A stretch of DNA of 64,000 bases, from the NCBI RefSeq assembly GCF_026745355.1, contig NC_079204.1, forward strand, positions 56,238,342 to 56,302,341, read 5' to 3'. The notes below the pieces were generated by a model. That model had not been told where the DNA came from. It saw only the letters and a program-made list of their open reading frames with translations, and did no database searches. The stretch comes from Beta vulgaris subsp. vulgaris (Eukaryota > Streptophyta > Magnoliopsida > Caryophyllales > Amaranthaceae). Positions 10,546 to 22,243 of the stretch are shown here, in pieces (position 1 is the stretch's first letter; every line of letters starts with the position of its first letter). Made by a program: the position numbers and the translations under genes.

Positions 10546-12282
10546 TTCTTGAATTTTTTTTTTGGCCTTTTTTTGGTTGAAAATTATTGATTTTCTGGGT
10601 TTAGTGGGATAATGCCATTAAAGAAGTGAGCTTGAATATGGTGTGGCTTTGATTTTCAGAAACTTCTTTTTTTTTTTTTGGGTGATGAACAAAAGATGAT
10701 GTGTTTTTTGTTTATGTGTCCTAAATATTAATTTTTCTTGAGCTATGTGTCTCTTTTGTGCCCACAAAAATTGGGTTATGCCCAAATATATTGAGTTATG
10801 CCCAAATATTTTGTGTAAGTCATTTTAGGTTGAGTGGATGTCCTTGACTTGGGTTGATCCACTTGTGAAGTCTTATGGATTATCCATTGTTCATGGATGT
10901 GAATTCAAGCCCTTTTCATTGCTTAACACTTTTATGTATTTTTAGTTGCGATTTCGTTAGATTGATCTCGATGTTCATTTTCGATATTATTTCATTTTTG
11001 GTATTATTAATTAATAATTTAGGTTCTTAGTGATACATAATTGAAAAATATTAATGGTTAAAGTTATATATTGGATATTGTGTGAAAGTAAATCCTACTT
11101 TTCATTTAATCATGCATTTCAGCTGATCTCAACCGGTATTATAACTATTTAATCTATCCTCCCATATTTGGTATGGGATTATTTGTCCCATATCATAGTA
11201 TTTTTGTAATTTGACTAGTAACTTGATACAGCATAACATTTACTCGATATGATTAGATGTAGCTAAGATATGATATAATAGCTAACTGATATGATAAGAT
11301 AATATTAAAATATGATATACTAGTCATCTAAACATCAACTAGATTTCAACTAACAATACCCAAATAAAAATATATGAATTTTTTTTAAAGAAAAAATTAT
11401 AATTTTTTAATATTAATTTTTGTCATAAAAATTACTGAAATGCCGTGATATTAGACCATATCGGGTATAAAAATATCATTGCTCATACTCGAGTCATTTC
11501 CCAATTATTCAAGCACCGCTAGGCTTTAACTATTAATTCAATAGTTATATAACTATTCTGGACGACTAAATCTTTTGTAGTCATATTCATACTGTATTTG
11601 TTTACATTAAATTATTTTTGAAAGTTGATCAAAGGTAAACATAAAATGAATTAAAACTACAAACTCTATTATGTTAAATAAGTTTTTTTAAAAAAAGAAC
11701 TATGTTAAATAAGTTTTTTTTTTGATAAATTTGAATGTGAAAAGCGCATCCATAATATGTTCATTTAGAATTATATAATCATTCATGCCTAATATATAAA
11801 ACAAGGATGTTTAATAAACAAATATACATAAGTTTAAACAAATGTACTTAAGTTTAAACAGATGTACTTAAATTTCTAATAGAATAATAAGGACACAATT
11901 ATTAAAGAGTTGATGATGAAAAATAAAGAGTGAATTTTGATGACATTTTCTTTTAACTTATGTGAATATGTGATATAAATTTGATGTTAGCCCCAATAAA
12001 TTTGTTCTATTAACCTTTATATATTGGTTGAAACTTGTAAACCCTAGTAGCAACTTAAAACTTTGAAGTTCACAAACATCTATTGCCAAACAAGATCTAT
12101 AATCATGTTAAGATATGTATCTTATCATGTAAAATTTCACATATTTACAAGATACACCAAGATTTTACATGATATACCATAATATGGCATTAAATTACCT
12201 ACAAACTTGATTTTCACCTTTCTCATAACTTTATAAATAATGTAATTATTTGCTCAATGTCGAAACAATTTACTTTATTTAA
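10546..12282. other. Upstream region of the S1-domain gene, then AT-rich intergenic DNA
   Basis: 10546-10720 should contain the 5' UTR and promoter of the minus-strand S1-domain gene. The rest is strongly AT-rich with short local duplications (for example tatgttaaataagtttttt near 11671 and 11700, and acttaagtttaaaca near 11825-11865). No gene was seen. Confidence 0.45.
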
Positions 12283-12406
12283 TACTTCTTTTGTTTATAA
12301 ATAGTTGCACTATTTCATGTTTACACGCTTGTTAATGTATCATTTAAACATTAATATCTCCAATTATCAATAAGTAAAAATTATAAAAAATTAATATTAA
12401 AAAATA

Positions 12407-12665
12407 CTTCATCCGTTTCTTTTTAAGTGACACATTTGCATAGTGTTTACTATTCACAGTTTAAACTTTAATTAGCTTTGGTGATTTATATTTTAGGGAA
12501 AACATAGTCATGTGGGATCTTGTTAGATTCGTCTGAATGTGAATTTTTTTAATATTAACTTTTTATATTTTTTACTTATTAATAATTGACGATATTAATG
12601 GTTAAAATAATGCATTGGCAAACGTGAAAACAAGAAATGTGTCACTTAAAAAGAAACGGAGGAAA
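12407..12665. mobile_element. Stowaway-type MITE nested in another MITE
   Basis: A 259-bp element with TA at 12405-12406 and 12666-12667. The arms are cttcatccgtttctttttaa and the complement of ttaaaaagaaacggaggaa, extending into gtgacacattt. It contains the shared core (catgtgggatcttg, gattcgtctgaatg) near 12510-12540. Confidence 0.85.
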
Positions 12666-13370
12666 TATACATTAAGAGGAGTATAACAATATCTTATACG
12701 GTTTTTTCACCATATACCCCTGACAAATTTTTTTTTGCACCATATACCCTTTCAAGTTTCCAAATTCACCATATACCCCTCACCTACTGTACAATAGCAT
12801 TAATTGCCCTTTTTGTTAACAGACGTTAACTCGCCGTTAGTGTTTTATTACAACTTTGCCATTAAGATTGGGCGCCATTATGTTGGGAGTTGGAGGATGA
12901 CAGTTGACAAAAAAAACCACGCCCCTTCATCTCTTTCTTCTCTAACTCTATGTTCTACTAGAGCTTAGGCATCCATTGAAACCTAAATCCTCTTACCCAC
13001 TTAGCGAAATTTGAACACTACTTTGTGCGCAATTGTGAGAGGTTCATCCCTGCACCAAAATTTCATCTTGGGTCTTCTTCAGGAGAGAAATAACGCGAAT
13101 TTTCTCAGTTGCGAAAGTTGGTTGGAAGTTCAAAATTTTCGAGGCGTCTACTTTTCGTTCTAAGTAAGTTCTTTATCCCTTTGTATGTGTTGTTGAACAT
13201 TGTGTTTTTGGAATGTTTCTGGTTAGGGTTTAATCAGTTTTAGGGTTTGTTTGTTGCGGTTTTTATTACAAGTATTTCTTTGCATTTTTTCCCTTTTTTT
13301 CCTTTCATTCAAATGTTCTATGCTTATGTATGTTGGAAATATGTTGGTTTTGTTGTTTTGGCTAGGTAGG

Positions 13371-16300
13371 ATGGGTTCTGTGTGGTTGCTTTTGCATTAT
13401 AACAGTAAGGATTTTGATGTGAGGGTTCAAGACACTGACTTGTGTCACTTGATGGGGTTGTATGAGGATGTAATGGAGGAGTCAGCTAAGCAGGATGTGT
13501 ATCTCCCTAAGGCATTTAGGTTACTTGTCCATAATCCTAGGACTAATAGAAAAATGGAGATTGAGAGTGATAAGGACTTGGAGAGGGTTTGGTCTTTTGG
13601 TAAGGTCACAGACACCATTGAGATGTGGGTAGAGGAAACAAACAATCCTGGTATAGTATTTAGGGCATATGTTCAATTAAGGGAACAAGCTGAGAAGGAA
13701 AAACTGGAGAATATAAGGAGAGTTCAAGAGATTTTAAGGAAAGAACAGGAAGAGGAAGAAAGGAGGCAAGCAGAGGAAGAGAGAAGAAGGAAAGAAGAGG
13801 AAGAGGAGAGGGAAGCTGAAGAGGCAAGGAGGTTCTGTGTTGCAATTGAGGTTCCCATCCTATCTGTGGATGATGTTAGCATATGTGAGTACATGAGGGT
13901 GTTTCAAACTGAGGGGGCTGATGAGTGTTATCCTGGTCCATCTCAGCCCACTGCCTCACCTAGTAAACAACCAACAACAGCACCTACACCTACCAAACAA
14001 CCTACACCACCAACACCTTCACCTCCTTCACCACCTAGAGCTCAAACACCACCTCCACCTCCTTCACCTCCTAGAGAACCAACACCACCTCCTTCACCTC
14101 CTAGAGAACCAACACCAGCTCCACCTCCTAGAGAACCAACACCAGATCCACCTCCTAGAGAACCAACACCACCTCCACCTCCTTCACCTCCTAGAGCAAC
14201 AACACCACCTCCACCTCCTTCACCTCCTAGAGCAACAACACCACCTCCACCTCCTTCACCTCCTAGAGCAACAACACTGCCTCCTCAGTCACAAACCCCC
14301 TCCAAGAAAAATAAAAGGGTTAAAACCACCCCAGTTAGGAGACCTAGAACTAGGAACCAAACTCAAAGCCCTGTCTCAAACACAGAGGAGCCTCCAGTAC
14401 CACCTCCATGCCTGAACATAACAGTACAATTCCTGCAAAACCAAAAAAAGCACCTAGGTCCAGACCTGAGGGCTTTAGGGTACCCAAAAGCACAGCCAAG
14501 AAATTTGGGACCTATGTGCCTAAGAAGAAGAGCAGTGGAAGGGAGGGTACAGGGAGGAAGAAGAAGCTTCCAGTGACAGTAGTTGATGAGGAGAGTGATG
14601 ATTTGGAGAGTGATGGGACCTACTATGAGTCAGGTGAGGGAGAGAGTGGTGATGATGATGATGAAATATGGATGAGTGAGTTTGTAGTTGAGGAAGATCA
14701 GATTGAAGCTGATGAGTCTTGCATTGACAAGACATTTGAGGATTGTCTTGATGGAAGTTCTTCAATGGATAGAGTTTACCAAAATGGAAAGGTATGGGTT
14801 GACTCCACCTTTGGGCACATAAAGTTAGAACAGTGGTTGATATTTCCAACCAAAGCACAGTTCTTGGAAGTCCTAAGAGATTATTGCATCCAAGAGGGGT
14901 TTGCAATAACAGTGGACAAGGCTGACACAAAGAGGTTCACTGCCTCTTGTTCAATGGATGGATGTAGTTGGAGGATACATGCCTCAGTGATTGCTGACAA
15001 AATCAGTTGGGCAATCAAGACATTGAAGGGGGAGCATAAGGCATGTGGTAGGTTAGAGGAAAATCCTATGGTGAGCTCTACATGGCTGTGTAAGCACCTT
15101 GCTGACCACATAGCTGCAAACCCTGATGTACCAGTGGAGGGGTTACAGAAATTAGCTTTGGAGAAGTTTAGGGTGAGGGTGAAAACAAGGTTGCTATACA
15201 AGGTCAAAGTGATGTCAAAGGGGTTCTTATATGGGGGATTTGAGGAGTCTTATGGTTTGTTGCCAAGGTATGCAGAGTTCATCAAAGAGACAAACCCAGG
15301 CTCCTATGCCCTTGTCACTTGGACTGGGAACACTGCATCTGTTGCCCCAAAGTTTGTGGCTTGCTTCTTCTCTTTTGCTGCACAGTTCAGGGGATTCCTG
15401 AGAGGGTGTAGGCCTATTATAGGCATTGATGGGGCTCACCTAAGTGGATATTACAAGGGTATACTACTGTCTGCCTTGGGTATTGATGGAAATAATGAGA
15501 TATTCTTGATTGCTTATGGAATTGTGGACACTGAGAGCATTGAAAGTTGGACCTACTTCTTCAGAAATCTACAGATTGTGTTTCAACAAGAAGGGTGTGC
15601 AAGAGAGGATTGGACCTTCATCAGTGACAGGATGAGGGTGAGTTTACTATCTGTTTTGCTTTTATACACATAATGTTGTCAACTGATTTCCTAACACATT
15701 AAATTCTGTTGGTTAGGGTGTTGAGGCAGCTTTGCATTCAGTCTTCCCTAGGGCAACAAGAAGAGTTTGTTGCCAACATCTTTACATGAATTGCAAGAAT
15801 GCTGGCTACAGTGGCACAGCATTCCACAAGCTCTTTTGGATAGCAGCAGATGCATACAACAAGTATGTATTTAACAAGGCTATGAAGGACATACAAGCAT
15901 ATAATGTTAAGGCAGTGGAGTATCTGGATTCCACCACTGAGCAATGGAGCAGGCATGTGTTTGACCACAAAGTTTGTTGTGACCATAACACAACAAACTT
16001 TGTGGAGAGCTTCAATGCATGCACCAAGCCTTATAGGGATCTCCCTGTTCTTACCCTATTAGAAGGTAATTTATTCTCTTCTTCATGATTTTCTTTAGTG
16101 TTTACATCATGCATGGAACAAGCTCACTTATTATGCTTTTTCATTCATTCTAGCTATAAGGCATTGGTCAATGAAGAGACTTGGGGCTAGGTTTGCTAAG
16201 GCTGCTGATATGGAGGCAACACAATTGACTGATTATGCACAGAAGATTTTAGCAACTAGGGCTGATGAATCCAAGTTCTGTTATGCAACATCTTGTGGGG

Positions 16301-16847
16301 GTGGTGAATTTGAGGTGAGGGATGGAAATGTATACTTTCCTTGCAAGCTCACAGATAGGACATGTGAGTGTGGTAAATGGCAAGGGTGTGGAATTCCATG
16401 CAAGCATGCTGTGAGGGTGATGTTTCATGAGAGGCTTGAGCCTTCTGATTTTGTGTCCCCTTACTTCAAGGGTGAGGCTTACAAGCAGACTTATGGGGAG
16501 CACATTCACCCTATGGCTGACCCAAGCCACTGGCCAGATTACAATCTGCCAGTCATTACCCCCCTTCTATCAAGAGAGGTGCTGGTAGACCTGCCAAACA
16601 GAGGAAGAGGGGTCCAAATGAAGCACAAAAGGGTCAGAGGCACAGTAGTGTTAAGTGCAGCAAGTGCAAAGAGATTGGACATAATGCTAGGACTTGTGGA
16701 GGTGGTGCCACAAAAAAAGCTAGGAAGGACAAAGCCTCTACTTCAACTGCCCAAGCTTCACAGCCTAAACAGAAGAAAAGAAAGGCATCTGAGGCTACCA
16801 CTACTTCAAAGCAGCAGACAAAAGGGAAGAAGACTAAGAAGAATTGA
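13371..16847 (+). CDS. MULE transposase (mudrA-type), apparently frameshifted
   Basis: Exons: 13371-15637, 15717-16065 and 16154-16847, with GT..AG introns. Domain order: a PB1-like N-terminus (13371-13650), a Glu/Arg-rich helix (13690-13840), a proline-rich repeat region (about 13960-14290), an acidic stretch (14580-14700), a MuDR-type DNA-binding domain (14800-15010), the DDE core, a SWIM zinc finger CxC..CxH (16363-16407), and a CCHC knuckle (16656-16697). Catalytic residues visible: D in GIDGAH (15428-15430), D in ISDR (15626-15628), E in NFVESFN (16005-16007). Two breaks: between about 14357 and 14570 the frame moves by -1, and at the C-run 16559-16564 it moves by -1 again, needed to reach the CCHC knuckle and the stop at 16845. 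I chose the ATG at 13371 because it opens the PB1-like domain; an upstream ATG at 13251 would add a hydrophobic stretch and may belong to a 5' intron. Probably inactive unless the breaks are sequencing errors. Confidence 0.85.
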
Positions 16848-16975
16848 AGATTGAAGGGTTTTTTTTTGTGAATTGGGGCAATATTTTTTGCATAGCTACT
16901 TTTTGTCAAACACTGTTATATGATCAATGTGAAGAAAGTTTTTGTAAAGCTACATTAGTACTAAGTAACAATATT

Positions 16976-17383
16976 TCACTTAAATATTACAAACATTAGG
17001 ATTACAAACATGAGTATTCCTACTTTTATTGCTACATTAAGTAATTTTTGTTGTTGTTTCAACTTTTTCTTCAATTGCCTAATTCTTCCTTCATTTTTGT
17101 TATTAACAGAGCTTTCCCCCTCTTCCCTACTTCTTTCAGTGTGCTTGAATCCTACTCCATCGCTGCTGCTATCTTGATCATAGCTTCCTTTGCACCATCT
17201 AAAATTGTTGCATGCGTCACATTTGTAGTACAACCTTTGAGGATTTCTTGCAGTTTCAGAACTTCTTATTGCATATTTTCTCCTACAAATGCAATAAGAG
17301 TTAGGGACCCTTATGTATGAATTATTGTAATTTGAAGAGCATGTATTTGAAGGAGAACTCATGCTTGATGTGAAGGGTTTCAT
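16976..17383 (-). CDS. GRF-type zinc-finger protein with C-terminal membrane segment, MULE-borne
   Basis: A 135-aa intact ORF on the strand opposite the transposase. Residues 31-64 form a GRF finger: C31-x-C33, then ARNPQRLYYKC ending at C55, C58 and FRWC64. Residues 98-120 are a Lys/Gln/Leu coiled coil and 121-134 are strongly hydrophobic (ILMFVILMFVIF), a probable tail-anchor segment. This GRF, coiled coil, membrane-segment layout matches proteins called At4g04775-like in plant annotations. The gene lies entirely within the MULE and is convergent with the transposase, the position mudrB occupies in MuDR. A role as accessory transposition protein or nucleic-acid-binding partner is inference. 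It may have been annotated as a host gene in genome releases. Confidence 0.75.
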   Translation of the reverse strand: MKPFTSSMSSPSNTCSSNYNNSYIRVPNSYCICRRKYAIRSSETARNPQRLYYKCDACNNFRWCKGSYDQDSSSDGVGFKHTERSREEGESSVNNKNEGRIRQLKKKLKQQQKLLNVAIKVGILMFVILMFVIFK

Positions 17384-17812
17384 TTGATATAGGAATGCCT
17401 TTATATAGAACCCTGGCAGGCCTTTAATCTTCCTAACGGCTAGTTTTTTAAACTGGAAAAGTAGCCGTTATAACTGCCAAAACTTTTAGGGGTATATGGT
17501 GCATTAAGTTTAAGAATAGGGGTACATCATGAAATAAGTTTGTCACTAACGGGACCTAACGTCCGTCAACAAAAAGGGTAACTGGATGTATTTTTTCAAA
17601 GGTGAGGGGTATATGGTGAATTTGGAAACTTGAAAGGGTATATGGTGCAAAAAAAAATTTGTCAGGGGTATATGGTGAAAAAACCGTATCTTATATGACT
17701 ATGTTTTTCCTAAAATATAAATCACCACAAACAATCAAAGTACATGATCTTATATGAATAGTAAACACTAGTAAATGGTGCAACTATTTCTAAACGGAAA
17801 AATAGAAAAGTA

Positions 17813-18191
17813 CTATTATGCTTTAAATTAATATTTTTTCCCTTGTAAGTTGCAAGAAGATTGCCTAATTGAGTAGTAATTTTCAGGCAACCCAAATTTG
17901 CGCCTGTAAATGTACACAACATCAATGTCAATCCCTCCAAATGAAAAAAGTACTTATGTAGCAACCCCAACTAAAAAGGTCCACTCCTCTGTTTCTCTTC
18001 TGACACCCTCTCCACCCTCTCTTTCCTCTTTCATTTCTCCCTCTTTTCAAAATCTAACAGAAGCCCACTTCCCCAAATTCTTCACTTTCCAAAACCCAAA
18101 TCCCAAAATTCTTATTATTTTCCCCTAAAAAGGTGAAAAAAGAGAAAGAAATCCTCTTTCCTCTGTTTTTTTCCCAAAAAAAGGGGGAAAA
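17813..18191 (+). promoter_or_regulatory. Promoter and 5' UTR region of RABA5c gene
   Basis: About 380 bp lie between the end of the interrupted MITE and the RABA5c ATG. 17980-18190 is a C/T-rich leader ending in A-rich sequence, typical of plant 5' UTRs. I saw no certain TATA box. The nearby 5.5-kb nested insertion has separated the gene from whatever lay further upstream. Confidence 0.45.
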
Positions 18192-21047
18192 ATGTCATCT
18201 GATGATGAAGCAGAGGAGTACCTCTTCAAGATAGTGATAATAGGAGATTCAGCTGTTGGGAAGTCAAATTTATTATCTAGATATGCAAGAAATGAATTTA
18301 ACATGCATTCAAAAGCAACAATTGGTGTGGAATTTCAAACTCAAAGCATGGAAATTGAAGGAAAAGAAGTAAAAGCTCAGATTTGGGATACTGCTGGCCA
18401 AGAAAGATTCAGAGCTGTTACTTCTGCTTATTATAGGGGAGCTGTTGGTGCTCTTGTTGTTTATGATATTACTAGAAGAACCACCTTTGATAGTGTTGGT
18501 CGTTGGCTTGATGAACTTAACAGTAAGTGGTACAATTTTTGTTTTGGAATTTTGTTTTATGGGGTTGCTTTTTTAGTTGATTGACTGATCTGGGTTGTTG
18601 ATGAAATTGTGTTCTTTTGAGGATTTGATTGAATTATTTTGAATTTTTTGTGCTCTTTTATCAGATTTGAGCTAAGTTTGTATATGGTTTAAGATTTTGG
18701 GTTAGCATTTGCTTCTGACTTGATGAACTTGGTAGAAAGTTGACATCTTTTTTTGTTGATGGATTGATTCTTTGATGGGTCTAGTTATATGATTTAGCAC
18801 TTGGATCATATTTCAAATTGAAGTTGTGTTTTTTTTTGAAGGATTGGCTTGAATCTTTTATGGGTTTGTTTATTATTTAGCTAATTGATCTGGGATATTG
18901 AGAAAGTTCTGTTATTTAGGACTTGTTTGAAGAAATTGACTCAGATTCTAAGCAGGGAATTATTTATTTGGTTTATTGTTTTAATTGTTAATGGAATAAT
19001 GTTCTTTTGAGAGATTTGCTTGAAGCTTTTGAATTTCAGATATTTTGTTTTTCGGAATTTAATTGCAGCATGCAAGTGGTTGTGGTAGGTGTCTTTTGCT
19101 GGTGTTGTTTCATCTATTGCTTTGTTTCTTAGTGCTGGGACTTTTTGGTAATGGTTGTTGTATGATTTGTATCTGCATTAACTCAGTATAGTTTGGAGAT
19201 TGATGAATAATAGTGGTTGCTACTTAATGTCATGATGAGCAGTGGTGATCCAATTTGTGTCTCAGTCTGTGCTACTCTTAAGTCTTAACTTAGGCACTTG
19301 TGTCAAACATGACTACATCAGTATATAGTATATGTCCATGTGTTTAACTCGCGTATATGGTGAAAAAACGGTTGTTTTTGGTCCAAATAAAGTGTCAATT
19401 ATGAATACGCATGTTGGAGTATTTAGGATTTTATACGGGTATTTGAGATAAAATGAAGAATTAAAGTAGTGAAACTAGAGGAATAGCATAAAAGTCCGTC
19501 GATGTTTTTGATCATCGACAACACCACCTTTATGACTAACATTTGCTTAGTGTGGTGGTTCTCTTTGGAAGTTTACTTTTAAAAAACTTTAATGGGGTGT
19601 TTTGGAATCTCTTGTTTGTGGAGATTTGGAACTTTTAAATGGGTGATAGTAGAAGCTGCTTTTACATTCCTAATTCTTCAAAGAGAGGACCTTGAATATT
19701 TTGGTTTTGATTTTTATGACATTTTTATCATCATTCATACACTAGGTAAATCTTTAAAGATACCATTTACCAATTTATCTTGTATTTTGCTATTATTGGT
19801 GTTTATGTTATTTCATCATCTATTTCATGTGACCTTTACCTAGTACTGAGGACTTTCAAGTGGTAAAGGTCCATCTAATCACTCTTACTTTAGGCTGATT
19901 TCATTAAAGCAATGTGTGTTTCTTATGTTCTGCTATAAGCGCCCTTCTTTACGTCTTCTTCATTGATTGTCTACCCCTACTGATGGACCATCATGCCAAC
20001 AGTGTGAAAGATGCTTACATCTCTACCCCAATCAACTCAAAAGAAAAAGAAGGAACATAAATAGTATCATAAGAGAGCTAAGAGAGGATTGCTTATATGT
20101 TATCCGGACTCTTCATTTCACCTAAAATACTTGTGTCAAACCCAAGGTGCTCTTTAATAATAATATATAATTGGTGAGAATAATTTCATTACTGCCATCT
20201 CTCAGGGCCCTAATACAACCAAATCCCCCACCCCTTTAAAACGATTAGATCTCATGACCTAGGTCATTGGAGATACCCCTCGATCTAGTTCCTAGATACT
20301 TGAACATGGTCTTGGACACTTCATGTTGAACCAAAAACATAGAGATTTTCAGAAAACAGCCGAGTCCAACACTTAGGACTTGTAAACATGTCCAACATGA
20401 TCACCAATAGTCAAAGTACCATAGGAGATATGTTATCAACGAGTCTCATTCAGACTCTTAGGTTTCAGACTTGTGAATACTAGTATACTTCTAACTGGTC
20501 TGATCTCCTGCACTGCCTCAAAAGCTAATTGACATTGATGTCAACAATGCCATGACTGTGAGATAAAGGATACTGGAAGATCATCTTCTTTTCTATCAAT
20601 GTGTATTGACATTAGTTTAGAAGTTTATGCAACATATATGATCTCTCAAAAACCTGTGTGTTAAAGCTTAGCTACTTCTTGTTTACAGAACAATCATAAT
20701 CCTTTTTCTCAACCCTTGTGGGTTCTTCTGCAGCTCATTCTGATACAACTGTTGCAAGAATGCTTGTGGGAAATAAATTTGACTTGGACGACATAAGGGC
20801 AGTGAGTGTCGATGAAGGCAAGAGCCTTGCTGAAGAGCACGGGCTCTTCTTTATGGAAACATCCGCAAAAGACTCCACCAACGTAAAGACAGCTTTTGAG
20901 CTGGTGATCAAGGAGATATACAGCAGTGTAAGCAGGAAAGTTCTCAACTCAGACTCTTACAAAGCTCAGTTGTCTCTTAATAGGGTAAGCCTTGTTAATG
21001 ATGATAAGAAGCAAAACCAAGGCTATACTTCTTGTTGTTCTAGGTAA
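18192..21047 (+). CDS. RABA5c: RABA5c-type Rab GTPase (ARA4-like)
   Basis: Exons 18192-18522 and 20734-21047 join across a 2.2-kb GT..AG intron (phase 1) to give 214 aa. The small GTPase motifs are intact: P-loop GDSAVGKS (18-25), switch I ATIGVEF (42-48), WDTAGQERF (65-73), NKFD (124-127), ETSA near 156, and a C-terminal CCSR for double geranylgeranylation. The N-terminus ([20 protein letters not shown]) and C-terminal [20 protein letters not shown] match the plant Rab-A5 (Rab11) group, best ARA4/RABA5c. These proteins act in post-Golgi and plasma-membrane or cell-edge trafficking. The first exon has its own stop shortly after the splice donor, so the intron must be removed. It converges with TOP3B. 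Confidence 0.93.
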
Positions 21048-21524
21048 ATTTTCGCGCGCACAAACGTTCCGAACCCAGAAATTTATCATTGAATCACTGA
21101 ACTGTGTTTTTCCTACAGTCAGTGTTTTTTTTTCCATTTTATCTTTGATTTTTTCTCCTATATCAATATCAATATCAAAATTTTGTACTTGAACAATTAT
21201 AATTTCTGAATCATATTTGAGTGGTATAGTGAAAGATCATGACACCCCTCAGCTTAAATTAAAGGGGGTGATTCTCAACCTTGTTCTTGCTCCATCATGA
21301 GAGATCACATTATTGTATTAGTATATGATCAATTTTTAATGATTTATTTCGAGTTAATGTTCTTTTACATACAGCTAATGAGTGTAAGGGAACCACGTTT
21401 TTGTTGGCAATTATTGTGTGTCAGATTGGTCTCTTTCATTATTCTGACTTCGATGTTGAATGTTTGTGTTGATTTTCCATTCTTTTTTGTTTATTCTTTT
21501 TGGTTGGCCTCCTCTTATTTTATA
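21048..21524. other. 3' flank of RABA5c
   Basis: The 3' UTR of RABA5c should lie in the first few hundred bases; T-rich sequence and aatatcaatatcaat repeats occur near 21165. No gene. Confidence 0.4.
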
Positions 21525-21654
21525 CTCCCTTCGTTTTTTTTTTAATTTGCTACGTTTGATAATGCACAACAATTAACGCAATGTCACTTTTAAGCTTTTG
21601 AGAGGGTCCATGTTTGGCCATTTAATGTAGTAAGAAAAAAAGAAACGGAGGGAG
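21525..21654. mobile_element. Short Stowaway-type MITE
   Basis: A 130-bp element with TA at 21523-21524 and 21655-21656. The arms are ctcccttcgttttttttttaa and the complement of aaaaaaagaaacggagggag. Probably an internally deleted copy. Confidence 0.8.
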
Positions 21655-22056
21655 TACTACAATAATGCTTCTAGACATAGCAAAATTGTTTATTATTAGT
21701 AAATGTTCTTTGGTATACTACAAAATATTCAAATGGGAGTGGATTCATTGAAAATACTCGGTATTTCTAAGGCTATTTATTGCTAATTTGGAGCTCTTTT
21801 TATTGTGCAATTTTTGCATATATGGAGGTTTTAAATGAGCAATGAGCCAGCCTTTGGTATACCATGCTGACGATTCACATAGGTATATGATAAAAGTATA
21901 TTCATTTGTTCTTGTATTAGAAGTATTTTTTTTTTTTGACAGGGTATTAGAAGTATTTGTATGGGTACTAGGAAGTGTTAGTGTTAATACAAAATTTTCT
22001 AGTACAAAAAAACACTATTTAGCACTAATATTGCATGTTAGTGTCCAAAATACATC

Positions 22057-22243
22057 ATACAAAAATTATTAAAAGAGACGGTCTAATTTTAATATAAAAG
22101 TAGACCTAGTCACTAAATGAATTAAACTAGTCACCGAAAGAAATTAACCTAGTCACTATTGATATAAGTCTCTTTTTAATATTAGACTTACCATTGCCTG
22201 ATTTTAATTTAAAAGTAGGCGGTCTCTTACAAGACAAACTCTA
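22057..22243. repeat. Dispersed repeat, copy 1 (MITE-like)
   Basis: About 185 bp, repeated at 22935-23124 in the same orientation. The ends are weakly inverted (aagagacggtctaattttaa against the complement of gtaggcggtctctta). Both copies contain gtcaccgaaagaaattaacc and end tacaagacaaactcta. A diverged relative appears near 49326-49500. Confidence 0.65.

Larger units (their letters stand above)
12698..17687. mobile_element. Mutator-like element (MULE) with transposase and convergent GRF gene
   Basis: A 4990-bp element. The terminal repeats 12698-12784 and 17601-17687 (87 bp) are identical by eye. A weaker inverted match continues inward to about 12845 and 17540. The flanking duplication is 7 bp, atcttat (12691-12697, 17688-17694). 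Each TIR contains three spaced copies of accatataccc(c). Inward lies a taacgtccgtcaac-type motif. Transposase is on plus (13371-16847) and the GRF zinc-finger gene on minus (16976-17383). Their 3' ends are about 130 bp apart, the layout of mudrA/mudrB in maize MuDR. Perfect TIRs imply recent insertion, although the transposase frame looks broken twice. The element ends 0.5 kb upstream of the RABA5c start codon. Confidence 0.9.
12285..17810. mobile_element. Stowaway-type MITE interrupted by a second MITE and a MULE
   Basis: The left part starts after TA (12283-12284) with cttcttttgtttataaatag then ttgcactattt. The right part ends before TA (17811-17812) with the complement of those words (aaatggtgcaactatttc then taaacgg). 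Removing the MITE at 12407-12665 and the MULE at 12698-17687 restores one short element of about 265 bp. Its middle (cattaagagg.. to ..atgactatgttttt) aligns with the core conserved in other MITEs here. The MULE sits inside that core. Confidence 0.75.

Noticed and set aside
13921..14415. 164-codon His/Leu-rich frame over the transposase proline-rich region
   Set aside because: It is the shifted frame of the proline repeats; the upstream PB1-like frame continues into the proline version.
14387..14415. A tiny GT..AG intron that would repair the transposase frame
   Set aside because: At about 29 bp it is far too short for plant splicing; a one-base deletion is the simpler explanation.
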